Shown here piece by piece: positions 15,736 to 24,942 of a stretch of DNA of 64,000 nucleotides. Both the position numbers and the translations under genes were made by a program. The notes beneath the pieces were generated by a model, which made no database searches, was not told where the DNA came from, and worked only from the letters and a program-made list of their open reading frames with translations. This stretch comes from Dactylosporangium aurantiacum (lineage in GTDB: Bacteria; Actinomycetota; Actinomycetes; Mycobacteriales; Micromonosporaceae). Location: the NCBI RefSeq assembly GCF_000716715.1, contig NZ_JNYJ01000024.1, forward strand, positions 124,001-188,000. The letters run 5' to 3'. The stretch's first letter is position 1, and each line of letters begins with the position of its first letter.

Positions 15736-18700
15736 TCCGCTGCCGGAGCCCCCGCGTCTCCGCAGTGTCGTCGTCCCGGTCGACATCGCCGAGCAGGGTC
15801 CCGGCGCTGACCGCGGCACGCATGGCGCCGTGCGTGTCGCCGAGTCGCAACCGCTGCTCCCCCAGCACCACCAGCGCGTTGACCTGTTGCACGGTCGCCC
15901 CGACCGCGCCGAAGGTCCGCACCGCGGCGTCGAGCCGCTCCCCCGCCCGGGCCGGCTCGTCCCGTGCCACGTCCAGCAGGCCGAGCGCGAGCAGCGCGTG
16001 CGCCTGCACCAGCCGGTCGCCGAGCTCCTCGGCCAACTGCAACGCCTGCGACAGGGCGGTCTCCGCCGGGCCGTGCCGCGCCTCGCGGTGCCGGACCTTG
16101 CCGAGGCCCAGCAGCGCGTACGCCTCACCGAGCCGGTCGCCCTGGTCCCGGGTCAGCCGCAGCACCTGATGGAACGCCTCCGCGGCCCGGTCCAGCTCGT
16201 CGCGCACCAGGTGGACCTCGCCGAGCCGGAACAGCACCTGCCCCTGGACCCGGCGGCTGCCGGCGATCTGGGTGATCACCAGCGCGTCGTCGAGGATCTT
16301 CTGCGCCTGGTTGGCGTCGCCGGCCTCCAGCCGCAGCGCGGCGAGGCTGCACAGCACGTGCGCCACGGCGATCTGGTCGCCGGCCTCGCGCAGGATCGGC
16401 AGCGCCTGCTCGTACCCGGCCCGGGCCAGGTCCGGCCGTCCGGTGATCCGGTCGAGGAAGGCGAGGTTGCGCAGCACCAGCCCGCGCCCGTGGTGGTCGC
16501 CGCAGGCGGTGAAGCCGTCGAGGGCCTGCCGCAGCCGGTCGCCCGCGCCGGCGTACCGCTGCTCGACGATGTCCAGCGCGCCCAGCGTGTACTGCATCGC
16601 CGCCATCCCCCGCCGGTTGTCCACCTGCCGGGCCAGCGCGAGCGCCAGCTCGGCCGATTCCCGCCAGTCGACCAGGTAGCTGCGCGCCTCGAACAGCGTG
16701 ACCAGGGTCAGCGCCAGGTCCCAGGCCAGCTCGTCCCAGCGGTTGCGGACCGCCTGGCGCACCGCGGCGGTCAGCGCCTGCCGCTCCGCCTCAAGCCAGC
16801 GGATCGGCTGCTCCAGCAGGGCGGCGGCGGCACTGCCGGGCAGCGCCCAGCGGGGTTCGGTGCCGTGCAGGATGGTGTACCGCCCGCCGTACTCGCGACG
16901 GTGCGCCTCCTCGGCCAGGTGCAGCCAGCCGGCGAGAGCCCGCCGGACCGCGGCGGTGCGCTGCCCGTCCGGCTCCTCGCTCTGCGCGCGCTCCCGGGCG
17001 AAGACCCGCACCAGGTCGTGCAGCCGGAACCGGCCCGGCCCGTCGGGCGTCTCGGCGAGCACCGCCAGCAGGTGCGCCCCGACCAGGTCGTCCACCAGGT
17101 CCTCGGCGTCGTCCAGGGCCACGTCCAGCAGCGCGGCGGCGACCCACGCGCCGAACTCGGGCGTGTCGAGGCAGGCCAGTAACCGCAGCAGCCGCTGGGC
17201 GCCGGGGCCGAGGCCGGAGTAGCTCACCGCGATGCTCGCCCGCACCCCGAGGGCGCCGTGCTCCAGCTCGTCGAGGCGGCGGGTCTCGTCGCGCATCCGG
17301 CCGATGAGCCGGCTGGGCTTCCAGTGCGGCCGTGAGGCGAGCCGGGCACCGGCGATGCGCAGCGCGAGCGGCAGCCCACCGCAGAGCGTGGCCAGCTCGG
17401 CGAGGGCCGCGTCGTCGCGCCCGGTGCCGGCCGCTCCGGCGGTGCCGACCACCGCCGCGAGCAGGTCCACCGACGGCTCGGGCGGCAGCACGTCGAGCGA
17501 CACGTGCATCGCGCCCGGCAGCGCGGTCAGCCGCTGCCGGCTGGTCACGATCACGGCCGCCGGCTCGTTGCCTGGTAACAGCGGCAGCACCTGCGTCTCG
17601 TCGACGGCGCTGTCGAGCACGATGAGGATCCGGCGGTCGGAGATCAGGTCGCGGTAGATCTCGCCGAGCGAGTCGACGCCGCCGGGAATCGACAGCCCGT
17701 TGACGCCGAGCGCGCGCAGGAACCTGCCGAGGATCTCGGCCGGGTGGACCGGCTGCGTGCCGTCGGACAGGTTCGCGTACAGCGTGCCGTCGGGGAACGC
17801 GTGCCGCAGTGCGTGCGCGACGTGCAGCGCCAGGGCGGACTTGCCGACCCCGCCCGGACCGGCGATCGCGACGATCGCCGGCTGCCGGGTCGCGCTGTGA
17901 CCGGCCGTGCCGGTGACCGCGGCGGTGACCCGGGCGACCTCGGTGGCGCGGCCGGTGAAGTCCGCGGTGTCCAGCGGCAGCTGGTTCGGCGGGACCGGCC
18001 GGGGCCGGGCCGCCCTCGGCGGTTCCCCGCCCGGCGGCTGCGGCGTCTCGGCCGGCTGCGCCGGGCGCGGTTCAGCCGGCTGCGCCGGGCGCGGCTCAGC
18101 GCCGTCACGGCCCGGTTCGCGGGGCGGCGGTTCCGGCGGCACCGGGCCTTCCGGCGCGCCGGCGAGCACCAGCTGTTCGATGCGGCGCAGCTCCGCGCCC
18201 GGTTCGATGCCGAGCTCCTCCACCAGGACGGCGCGGGCCCGCCGGTACACCTCCAGGGCCCTGGCCCGCCGGCCGCAGCGGTGCAGCGCGGTCATCAGGG
18301 CGCCGTAGAACCACTCGTGCAGCGGGTGCTGCACGATCAGCTCGCCCAGCTCCGCCACGAGTTCGGCGTGCCGGCCGAGCTGCAGGTCCACGTCGATGCG
18401 CCGCTCCAGCACGGCGAGGCGCCGCTCGTCCAGGTGGCGTGCGCTGGCCTCGAGGAGCTCGCCGTGCAGCCCGGCGAGCGGCGGGCCGCGCCACAGCTCC
18501 AGTGCGGTGCGGAACAGCCCGGCGGCCTCGTGCAGCGCGCCGTCGTCGGCCAGCCTGGCCGCCTGCGCCGCCCGCTCCTCGAACAGCCGCGCGTCGAGCC
18601 GGGCGCCGGTCAGGGTGAGCGCGTACCCGGGCGGGCGGGTCTCGATGAGCACCTGCGGGCCGCCCGGGCCGGCGGCGGCGGCGAACACCCGCCGGAGGGT

Positions 18701-18901
18701 GGAGACGCAGATCTGGACCTGCGAGCGGGCGGTGGCCGGCGGGTGCTCACCCCACAGCACCTCGATCAGCCGGTCGGTGGAGACCATCTTCCCGGCGTCC
18801 AGGCACAGCGCGGCAAGCACCGCGTGGGTGCGGGGGCCGCCGAGCTGGAGCATCCGGCCGTCGATCGAGACTTCAACCGGCCCCAGGATGCCGATGTCCA
18901 T
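15710..18901 (-). CDS. AfsR/SARP-family regulator (winged HTH-BTAD-NB-ARC-TPR)
   Basis: A 1063-residue AfsR-like activator. Residues 1-95 are the OmpR-type SARP DNA-binding domain (MDIGILGPVEV, LGGPRTHAVLAALCL, VSTDRLIEVLWG, ARSQVQICVSTLRRVF). Residues about 98-245 form the BTAD domain (RLFEERAAQAARL, RRARAVLVEELGIEPG). A Pro-rich linker leads to an NB-ARC ATPase (NQLPLDTADFTGR, GPGGVGKSALAL with Lys354, ILIVLDSA, VIVTSRQRLTAL). The C-terminal ~350 residues are TPR-like helical repeats. The ATG at 18901 starts directly at the winged helix and has GGAG upstream. It lies upstream of, and in the same direction as, the 11-gene operon, whose promoter bears SARP-type repeats, so it is the likely pathway-specific activator. 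Confidence 0.93.
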   Translation of the reverse strand: MDIGILGPVEVSIDGRMLQLGGPRTHAVLAALCLDAGKMVSTDRLIEVLWGEHPPATARSQVQICVSTLRRVFAAAAGPGGPQVLIETRPPGYALTLTGARLDARLFEERAAQAARLADDGALHEAAGLFRTALELWRGPPLAGLHGELLEASARHLDERRLAVLERRIDVDLQLGRHAELVAELGELIVQHPLHEWFYGALMTALHRCGRRARALEVYRRARAVLVEELGIEPGAELRRIEQLVLAGAPEGPVPPEPPPREPGRDGAEPRPAQPAEPRPAQPAETPQPPGGEPPRAARPRPVPPNQLPLDTADFTGRATEVARVTAAVTGTAGHSATRQPAIVAIAGPGGVGKSALALHVAHALRHAFPDGTLYANLSDGTQPVHPAEILGRFLRALGVNGLSIPGGVDSLGEIYRDLISDRRILIVLDSAVDETQVLPLLPGNEPAAVIVTSRQRLTALPGAMHVSLDVLPPEPSVDLLAAVVGTAGAAGTGRDDAALAELATLCGGLPLALRIAGARLASRPHWKPSRLIGRMRDETRRLDELEHGALGVRASIAVSYSGLGPGAQRLLRLLACLDTPEFGAWVAAALLDVALDDAEDLVDDLVGAHLLAVLAETPDGPGRFRLHDLVRVFARERAQSEEPDGQRTAAVRRALAGWLHLAEEAHRREYGGRYTILHGTEPRWALPGSAAAALLEQPIRWLEAERQALTAAVRQAVRNRWDELAWDLALTLVTLFEARSYLVDWRESAELALALARQVDNRRGMAAMQYTLGALDIVEQRYAGAGDRLRQALDGFTACGDHHGRGLVLRNLAFLDRITGRPDLARAGYEQALPILREAGDQIAVAHVLCSLAALRLEAGDANQAQKILDDALVITQIAGSRRVQGQVLFRLGEVHLVRDELDRAAEAFHQVLRLTRDQGDRLGEAYALLGLGKVRHREARHGPAETALSQALQLAEELGDRLVQAHALLALGLLDVARDEPARAGERLDAAVRTFGAVGATVQQVNALVVLGEQRLRLGDTHGAMRAAVSAGTLLGDVDRDDDTAETRGLRQRISALIPPA

Positions 18902-18969
18902 GCCGCTCCGCTCTCCAGCCGCCTTCTCCGGCAGCAACATTGGGGGCGGAGATCCACGATGGTAGATGG

Positions 18970-19004
18970 AGAGTAGCAGCGGACATCACCCGTCTCAAGG
19001 GTGA
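18970..19004 (-). promoter_or_regulatory. promoter of the AfsR-like gene with overlapping inverted repeat
   Basis: On the minus strand TTGAGA (18998-18993) and TACTCT (18975-18970) are separated by exactly 17 bp, a good -35/-10 pair ending about 70 bp before the ATG at 18901. A perfect inverted repeat TCACCC-n7-GGGTGA (18986-19004) straddles the -35 box and may be an operator. Confidence 0.55.
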
Positions 19005-19017
19005 CGGTCGCACATAG

Positions 19018-19134
19018 TCACCGGCGCTGGACCGGGTAGCCGGTCAGCCGGGGCTGCGGCGACAGCCCGTCCGGACGCATCAGCTCGGCGACCGTCCTGG
19101 CCGCCGCCCGCAGGCGGTGCCACCAGCGGTTCAT
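19018..19134 (-). CDS. 38-residue basic peptide coupled to SnoaL-like gene
   Basis: A small ORF whose ATG (19134-19132) overlaps the stop of the SnoaL-like gene as ATGA, an arrangement that supports translation. The product begins MNRWWHRLRAAARTVAEL, a potential amphipathic basic helix, and ends Gln-Arg-Arg. It resembles nothing I recognise. It could assist the SnoaL-like protein or simply be a short trailing gene. Confidence 0.45.
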   Translation of the reverse strand: MNRWWHRLRAAARTVAELMRPDGLSPQPRLTGYPVQRR

Positions 19135-19574
19135 CGGGGCGCCTCCCCCGCGACGATCCGCCCGCCGAGCTGGAGCACCCGGCCGAGGTCGTCCGCGTTG
19201 CGCCAGGTCGCCTCGATGAGGCCGCCGACGATGCGGTGCACGAACGTGGCGGTGAACACCTGGACCCGGCCGTGACCCGGTACCCCGAAGAAGCTGTCCT
19301 GGACGCACGTGTTGACGGCCCGCACCGCGACGAGGTCGCCCTCGGCGAGGAGCTGCTCCACCGTCCACGTCTGCTCGACCCGGCCGAACGTGCCGAACAG
19401 CTGGCGCAGCCCCTCAGGCCCGGCGGCCAGTCCGGGCGGCCCGCCCTGCATGGTCCAGGTCGGCGCGATCATCCGGCTCAGCCCGTCGAGATCGTGCGCC
19501 GACACCAGCTCCAGGAACCGCACGGCGATGCCCTTGTTCCTGCTCAACTGCGTGGTTGTCTGCGTGGTTGTCAT
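19131..19574 (-). CDS. SnoaL-like/NTF2-fold protein (ester cyclase-like)
   Basis: A 147-residue cone-shaped NTF2-fold protein. Typical pattern: NKGIAVRFLELVSAHDLDGLSRMIAPTW at the N-terminus, GPEGLRQLFGTF in the middle and FTATFVHRIVGGLIEATWRNAD near the end. The family includes polyketide cyclases and many proteins of unknown function; the SnoaL catalytic Asp cannot be assigned with confidence. It reads away from the amyloid-motif pair and is coupled to the 38-residue downstream ORF. Confidence 0.8.
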   Translation of the reverse strand: MTTTQTTTQLSRNKGIAVRFLELVSAHDLDGLSRMIAPTWTMQGGPPGLAAGPEGLRQLFGTFGRVEQTWTVEQLLAEGDLVAVRAVNTCVQDSFFGVPGHGRVQVFTATFVHRIVGGLIEATWRNADDLGRVLQLGGRIVAGEAPR

Positions 19575-19655
19575 GGGTCTCAGGGTCACCCCGGCCCGAC
19601 CCCGTTCCCAGGGCGCCGCCCTGCCGGTCCGCCGGGGCGCAGCCCGTACCCGGCC

Positions 19656-19673
19656 GGTGGTGCCAGCACCACC
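19656..19673. promoter_or_regulatory. palindrome between divergent genes
   Basis: GGTGGTGC-ca-GCACCACC is a perfect 8+8 inverted repeat in the 183-bp spacer between the minus-strand SnoaL-like gene and the plus-strand effector/STAND pair. It is placed where a dimeric regulator could control one or both promoters; no regulator is identified. Confidence 0.35.
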
Positions 19674-19757
19674 GCGGGTCGATGGCCCATGCTGGACGGG
19701 GTGTGATACATCGATAGCAGATCGTGCGCAAACACGCGCCGGGAGCGGAGGACGGCA

Positions 19758-20186
19758 ATGGACGCGGAGTGGATCGCGACGCTGGCGGCAACCGGCGGGG
19801 CCGCGCTCGTCGGGGCGGCGGCGACGGACGGCTGGATCGCGGCGCGCACGGCCTTCGGCCGCCTGTTCGGCCGCGGTGACGCCCGCCGCCGGGAGTTGGC
19901 CGAGTCGAGGCTGGACGCCACGGCCGCCGAGATCGAAGCCGCCGCCGACGCGGACCGAGAGGACGTGCGCCGAGCCGCCGCGCAGGCATGGACCGTCCGC
20001 CTCAGCGACCTGCTGCAGGAGGGGGACGAGGACACGGCCGCCGAGCTGCGGCGGATCGTCGCCGCGCTGCCGGACCGCAGACCGATCCGGGCGCAGGCCG
20101 TGAACACCGGCACCGCGTTCGCGACCGAAGGTGCCGTGGCCAACACCGGCGTCGTCATCGGTGATGTCACCGCCGCGGGTCGATGA
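19758..20186 (+). CDS. putative cell-death effector: Bell/HeLo-like N-terminus with C-terminal amyloid-type motif
   Basis: A 142-residue protein. Residues 1-38 form an amphipathic/hydrophobic segment (WIATLAATGGAALVGAA ... AFGRLFGRG). Residues 40-106 are a charged helical bundle, and residues 112-142 a short tail carrying two NTG elements, VNTGTAF (115-121) and VANTGVVIGDVTAAG (127-141). The tail motif recurs at the N-terminus of the next gene product. Small proteins with an N-terminal membrane-targeting helical domain (Bell/HeLo-like) and a C-terminal motif shared with a neighbouring NLR are the described layout of bacterial amyloid signalling. Membrane permeabilisation is the expected effect in that model. 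A GGAGG precedes the ATG. The assignment rests on architecture, not on a database match. Confidence 0.6.
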   Translation: MDAEWIATLAATGGAALVGAAATDGWIAARTAFGRLFGRGDARRRELAESRLDATAAEIEAAADADREDVRRAAAQAWTVRLSDLLQEGDEDTAAELRRIVAALPDRRPIRAQAVNTGTAFATEGAVANTGVVIGDVTAAGR

Positions 20187-23100
20187 CCACGCCGGCGGGC
20201 CCTGCCGGCGACCGGCACATTGTTGGGCACTCCGGTGCCGCATCCGTCGCCGGTGTCGGGTTCGCGAACACCGGGATCGTGGACGGCGATGTCACCATCG
20301 GCTCGATCGGGTACATCGTGTCGCCGTTCCCGACCGAGCCGCCCACGGTGCCCGCCAGTTCCTCGCCGAGCCGCTTCCTGGACGCGCGGTGGCAGGTGGT
20401 GCCGTTTCACGGCAGGGACGAGGAGCTCGCCGAGCTGTCCTCGTGGCGCGACGGCACCGCAACCCGCGCGGTCCGCCTCGTGCACGGCACCGGCGGGCAG
20501 GGCAAGACCCGCCTCGCCACGCAGTTCGCGATCGCCTCGGCGAAGGCCGGCTGGGAGGTCGTCGCGGTCCGGCCCAGCGGAAGTCCCGCGGCGACGGGCA
20601 CACCGGCGCAGCGGCCCGCCGGCGGCTGGCGAGGGCTGCTGGCGATCGTCGACTACGCGGAGCGCTGGCCCTCGGACGACCTGAGAAAGGTGCTCAACGA
20701 AGGCCTGCCCGGCCGCTCCGGCGGCCCGGTCCGGGTGCTCCTGCTGACCCGATCGGTCGGCTACTGGTGGATGAGCCTCACCCACGAACTCGACACCACC
20801 GAGGTGCGGACGGACGAACTGGAGCTGAAGCCGCTGGCGGACACCGACGACGAGCGACAGACCAGCTTCGCCCTGGCCGTGGCCGCGTTCGCGGAGAAGC
20901 TCGGCGCCACCGGCACAGTCAACCTGCCGGCGCCGCAGCTGCACGGTGAAGGGTCGCGGCTGGTCCTCGCCACGCACATGGCCGCGCTGGACGCCGTCAC
21001 CGCCCATGTCGACGACCGGGCCGCCGCTGCGGCCGGACGCCCGGCACACCCCGCCCGCGCGGCGCCCACCGACATGATCGAGTTGTCAGTGAACCTGCTC
21101 AAGCGCGAGATCGCCCACTGGCAGCGCCTGCACGACGCCCGGCAGATCGCCGTCAACCCCAGCACCATGGCCCGCTGCGTCTACATCGCCACACTCACCG
21201 GCCCCCGACCTCGGGCCAAGGCTGTCCGGACACTGCGACGACTGGGCTTCGACGACGCCGGGCAGGCGGTCGACGACCACGCCATGTGTTACCCGTCGGA
21301 GCTCGGCAAGACCGTCCTCGAACCCCTCTATCCGGACCGGCTCGGCGAGGACTTCCTGGCCCTGACCACACCCGGCTCCGGCGTGGCCCGCCACCTGGTG
21401 GACCCCTGGGCCAAGAAGGCGGCCAAACACCTGCTCACGCGGCGCCGGGACGGCAACCCACCGGCCTACACCCCCGCCGCGGTCACGGTCCTGATCGAGA
21501 CCGCCCGCCGCTGGCCGCATTTCGCCGCGGACGTGCTGTATCCGCTGCTGCGCAAACATCCGGAACTGGCCAAGCTTGCCGGCGGCTCGGCCGTCGCCCG
21601 TCTCGCGGCCATCCCAGACGTCGAAATCAGCGTGCTGGAGGCGATCGAGACGGTCCTGCCGAAGGACCGGCACGTCGACTTCGACATCGCGATCGCCGCC
21701 GTCGACCACCGGCTTACTGCCCACCGGGTCGGCGTCACCGGCGACCCGGCCGAACGAGCGAGGCTTTACGTGCGGTCCGCTCAGCGGCAATCGAATGCCG
21801 GTTTTCATGAGGGTGCACTCACCGCCAGCAGCGAAGCGATCCCCGTGCTGCGAAGGCTCGCCGACGACGATCCGGACAGATATGTGGCAGGCCTGGCGGA
21901 CGCCATCGACCTCCATGGCATCTACCTCTACTACACCCGGCACGCAGCCGAGGCACTCGCCACAGGAGAAGAGGCGGTGCGCCTGTTCCGGCGACTCGTC
22001 GAGTCGGGTCGGGTCGAACTCCTGGACGGCCTCGCGCGAGCGCTCGCCAATGTCAGCGTTCGATACCCCGCTGAAGCATCCGAGTCCGGCCTCCGGGCTG
22101 CCCTGGAAGCGGTCGAGATCCAGCGCACCGTGGGCGCGGATGTCCGGCTCGGGCTGTACCTGAACAATCTGGTCATCATGTTGTCCAGGATGGGCAGGGA
22201 CGACGAGGCGCTGGACTACTCGAGAGAAGCGCTGGAAATCATCCACGCGATGGCCGCTGCCGACTCGTCGAAGTGGGCTCCGGACCTGGCCCGGCACCTG
22301 ACCGTGACCGGCCGGCAGTTCGCCGCGCTAGACCGGTGGGAGGAAGCCCTCGCAACGGCCACCGAGGCGGTGAGGGTCGAATCCCGGCTGGTCGAGGCGA
22401 ATCGAGCGCTGCACGAACCCGACCTCGCCGAAGCCCTGAACTTCCTGAGCAACGCCCTCACCCGGCTGGGGCACCGCGAGCAGGCGGTCACGGCGGGCAT
22501 GGATGCCGTCGCCGCGTATCGCCGGCTGAACGGGGCCGGCGACGCAACCCTCCGGTACGACCTCGGCACGACGCTGTGGAGGCTCGGCCTGAACCTCACC
22601 GAGCTGTCCCGCCATGATGAGGCGGTCTCCCGCCTCACCGAAGCACTGACCATCTTCCGCGAGCTGCACCGCTCCAGCGAGGCGAGCGGCTATCAAACCC
22701 CGATCGCCAGCACACTGTCGATCCTGACGGGGTGCTACTTGGCGCTCGGGCGGCACGACGAGGCGCTCACCGCCGCAACCGAGGCGGTGTCGACGTTCCG
22801 AGCGCTGGCCGAAACCGACCGGGAGCGCTACGAGCACAGACTCGCCGGAGCCCTGTACGGCCTGACCGCCGCCTTGTGGCACGCCGGCCGGCACGATGCC
22901 GCGCTGGAGACGGCGAGGGAGATGGTCGCCCGACACCGGCTGCTCGTCGAGACCGACCGGACGGCAGATCCGTCCGCGCTCGCCAGGTCCATCCACTACC
23001 TCGGCTGGCTCCTGTCCGCCCTGCACCACCACGACGAAGCACTTGCCGTCTCCGAGGAGGCGGTCGAGCGCCACCGGGACATGTACTCGGCCGCCCCCGG

Positions 23101-23332
23101 CGCGCACGAGCCCGAGCTGGCCAATGCGCTGGACACCTTCGCCACGGTGCGCCTCGCGGCACACCGCGACCTGGATGCGGCCCTGGAAGCCGCCGGAGAG
23201 GCGGTCGCACGCTTCGAGCAACTCGCCGCGACCGGCGACGGGCAGATCGACGATTGGCTACGTGTGGCCCGCGAGACCCTGGCGAAGGCAGCGGAGGAGG
23301 TCGCGCCGGCGACGCCACCCGCCGGCGCCTGA
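20183..23332 (+). CDS. STAND/NLR-like NTPase with TPR repeats and N-terminal amyloid-type motif
   Basis: A 1049-residue receptor-like protein. Residues 25-40 (VGFANTGIVDGDVTIG) repeat the motif of the upstream small protein. A Pro/Ser linker leads to the NTPase: PFHGRDEELAEL, Walker A GTGGQGKTR (102-110), Walker B LLAIVDYAERW (152-162), and a sensor strand VRVLLLTRS. A winged-helix/helical region follows to about residue 500, then about ten TPR-like repeats to ~1030, each with the pattern of GRHDEALTAATEAV. STAND proteins oligomerise when the repeat domain senses a trigger. Here the N-terminal motif would template assembly of the effector encoded upstream. Start overlaps the effector stop (ATGA), so the two are made together. 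Confidence 0.82.
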   Translation: MTTPAGPAGDRHIVGHSGAASVAGVGFANTGIVDGDVTIGSIGYIVSPFPTEPPTVPASSSPSRFLDARWQVVPFHGRDEELAELSSWRDGTATRAVRLVHGTGGQGKTRLATQFAIASAKAGWEVVAVRPSGSPAATGTPAQRPAGGWRGLLAIVDYAERWPSDDLRKVLNEGLPGRSGGPVRVLLLTRSVGYWWMSLTHELDTTEVRTDELELKPLADTDDERQTSFALAVAAFAEKLGATGTVNLPAPQLHGEGSRLVLATHMAALDAVTAHVDDRAAAAAGRPAHPARAAPTDMIELSVNLLKREIAHWQRLHDARQIAVNPSTMARCVYIATLTGPRPRAKAVRTLRRLGFDDAGQAVDDHAMCYPSELGKTVLEPLYPDRLGEDFLALTTPGSGVARHLVDPWAKKAAKHLLTRRRDGNPPAYTPAAVTVLIETARRWPHFAADVLYPLLRKHPELAKLAGGSAVARLAAIPDVEISVLEAIETVLPKDRHVDFDIAIAAVDHRLTAHRVGVTGDPAERARLYVRSAQRQSNAGFHEGALTASSEAIPVLRRLADDDPDRYVAGLADAIDLHGIYLYYTRHAAEALATGEEAVRLFRRLVESGRVELLDGLARALANVSVRYPAEASESGLRAALEAVEIQRTVGADVRLGLYLNNLVIMLSRMGRDDEALDYSREALEIIHAMAAADSSKWAPDLARHLTVTGRQFAALDRWEEALATATEAVRVESRLVEANRALHEPDLAEALNFLSNALTRLGHREQAVTAGMDAVAAYRRLNGAGDATLRYDLGTTLWRLGLNLTELSRHDEAVSRLTEALTIFRELHRSSEASGYQTPIASTLSILTGCYLALGRHDEALTAATEAVSTFRALAETDRERYEHRLAGALYGLTAALWHAGRHDAALETAREMVARHRLLVETDRTADPSALARSIHYLGWLLSALHHHDEALAVSEEAVERHRDMYSAAPGAHEPELANALDTFATVRLAAHRDLDAALEAAGEAVARFEQLAATGDGQIDDWLRVARETLAKAAEEVAPATPPAGA

Positions 23333-23499
23333 CCAACGAACGCGCTGGCAGCTGGGCGGCGACGGCCGCGGCCTCCGGCGCTACCAGTAGCGGCCGGGCG
23401 GGTCGGCGTTGCTCACCCGCCTGGATGAGCGGGTTTAAGGGCCGGATCGCTGGTGATAGTCGGACCGGGGTTGGACCCGACCGGCTGGAGGACCTGGCG

Positions 23500-24942
23500 A
23501 TGACGATGAGGCTCCGTACGCTCGACGGCGGCCAGACGGCCGTCACCGACGAGCGGTTCGACGCGCTCCGGACGGCCTTCCACGGGCCGCTCATCACGCC
23601 GGACGACCCCGCCTACGACGAGACCCGCGCCCTGCACAACGGGATGTTCGACCGGCACCCGGGGCTCATCGCCCGGTGTTCGGGGGCGGCGGACGTGATC
23701 GACGCGGTCAACCTCGCCCGGGAGCGCGACCTGCTGGTCGCGGTGCGCGGCGGCGGGCACGGCATCGCGGGTCACAGCTCGTGCGACGACGCCATGATGA
23801 TCGACCTGTCGGCGATGCGCGGCGTGTGGGTGAACCCCGCGGAGCGGCTCGTACGCGTCCAGGGCGGCGCGACCTGGGGAGACGTCGACCGGGAGGCGCA
23901 GGTCTTCGGTCTGGCCGTGCCGGGCGGCGTGGTGTCCACGACCGGCGTGGCCGGGCTGACGCTCGGCGGCGGACTCGGGTGGCTGCACCGCAAGTACGGG
24001 CTCACCTGCGACAATCTCGTGGCCGCGGAGATCGTGACGGCCGACGGCGGGCTGCTGCGGGCCACCGAGACCGAGCACGAGGACCTGTTCTGGGCGCTGC
24101 GCGGCGGCGGCGGCAACTTCGGCGTCGTCACCGCGTTCGAGTTCCAGGCCCATCCGGTCGGGCCGATCGTCATGTACGGGGCCGCGATGTACGCCGCCGC
24201 CGACGCGGAGGAGATCCTGCCGGCCTGGCGGGACTGGACGGGCGGCCTGCCGGACGAGGTCACCAGCCGGGCCATGTTCTGGTCGATGCCGGCCTCGCCG
24301 CTGCTGCCGCCGGAGGTGCACAACCGGGACGTGTTCATCGTCGGCGCCGTCTACGCGGGCCCGCCCGAGGACGCCACGACGATCCTGCGGAAGGTCGGCC
24401 GGTTCGGCACGCCGCTGGCCGACCTGAGCGGGCCCCGGCCGTTCCGGGACGTGCAGCGGCTGCTGGACTGGATGTTCCCGAAGGGTGAGCTGCTCAGCTA
24501 CTGGAAGTCGGTGACGGTACGCGACCTCGGTGACGACGTGCTGCGGATGGTGCTGCGCCGGGGGCTCGACCGGCCGCATCCCACCACCCTCGTCCACGTG
24601 CCGCAGATGGGCGGCGCAGTGCGGCGCCTGGGGCCGCAGGACACCGCGTTCGGCGACCGGAGCGCGGCGTACATCGTCAGCATCGACGGCAACTGGACCG
24701 ACCCGGCCGACACGCAGGCCGACATGCAGTGGGTGCGGGACGCGTTCGACGAGGTGAACGCCCTGCCGTCGGCGTGCGGCACCTACCTGAACTTCAGCAG
24801 CGAGATGGATGTGGACGCCGCGGGCCGGCAGACGGCGTTCGGCGAGAACCTCGACCGGCTCGGCAGGGTCAAGCAGGCGTACGACCCCGAGAACCGGTTC
24901 CGGCTCAACAACAACATCCGGCCGGCCGGCTACCGGTCCTGA
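23500..24942 (+). CDS. BBE-type FAD-linked oxidoreductase, probably bicovalent flavin
   Basis: A 480-residue berberine-bridge-enzyme-like flavoprotein. The PCMH FAD-binding domain shows VAVRGGGHGIAGHSS (His87, 8alpha-histidyl attachment) and LGGGLGWLHRKYGLTCDNL (Cys170, 6-S-cysteinyl attachment), so both covalent flavin sites are present. The C-terminal BBE segment ends YDPENRFRLNNNI, as usual. Such enzymes oxidise sugars or natural-product hydroxyl and amine groups. GGAGG lies eight bases before the ATG at 23500; longer frames upstream are antisense or out-of-frame to the STAND gene. It is convergent with, and overlaps by 13 bp, the TetR gene on the other strand. Confidence 0.92.
   Translation: MTMRLRTLDGGQTAVTDERFDALRTAFHGPLITPDDPAYDETRALHNGMFDRHPGLIARCSGAADVIDAVNLARERDLLVAVRGGGHGIAGHSSCDDAMMIDLSAMRGVWVNPAERLVRVQGGATWGDVDREAQVFGLAVPGGVVSTTGVAGLTLGGGLGWLHRKYGLTCDNLVAAEIVTADGGLLRATETEHEDLFWALRGGGGNFGVVTAFEFQAHPVGPIVMYGAAMYAAADAEEILPAWRDWTGGLPDEVTSRAMFWSMPASPLLPPEVHNRDVFIVGAVYAGPPEDATTILRKVGRFGTPLADLSGPRPFRDVQRLLDWMFPKGELLSYWKSVTVRDLGDDVLRMVLRRGLDRPHPTTLVHVPQMGGAVRRLGPQDTAFGDRSAAYIVSIDGNWTDPADTQADMQWVRDAFDEVNALPSACGTYLNFSSEMDVDAAGRQTAFGENLDRLGRVKQAYDPENRFRLNNNIRPAGYRS

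Noticed and set aside
19141..19574. SnoaL-like gene as part of the amyloid-signalling pair
   Set aside because: It is transcribed in the opposite direction, lacks the shared motif and is of a common housekeeping-type family.
22732..23499. Extension of the flavoprotein frame upstream to 22732
   Set aside because: It runs out of frame through the TPR region of the STAND gene, and the ATG at 23500 has a good ribosome site and a normal family N-terminus.
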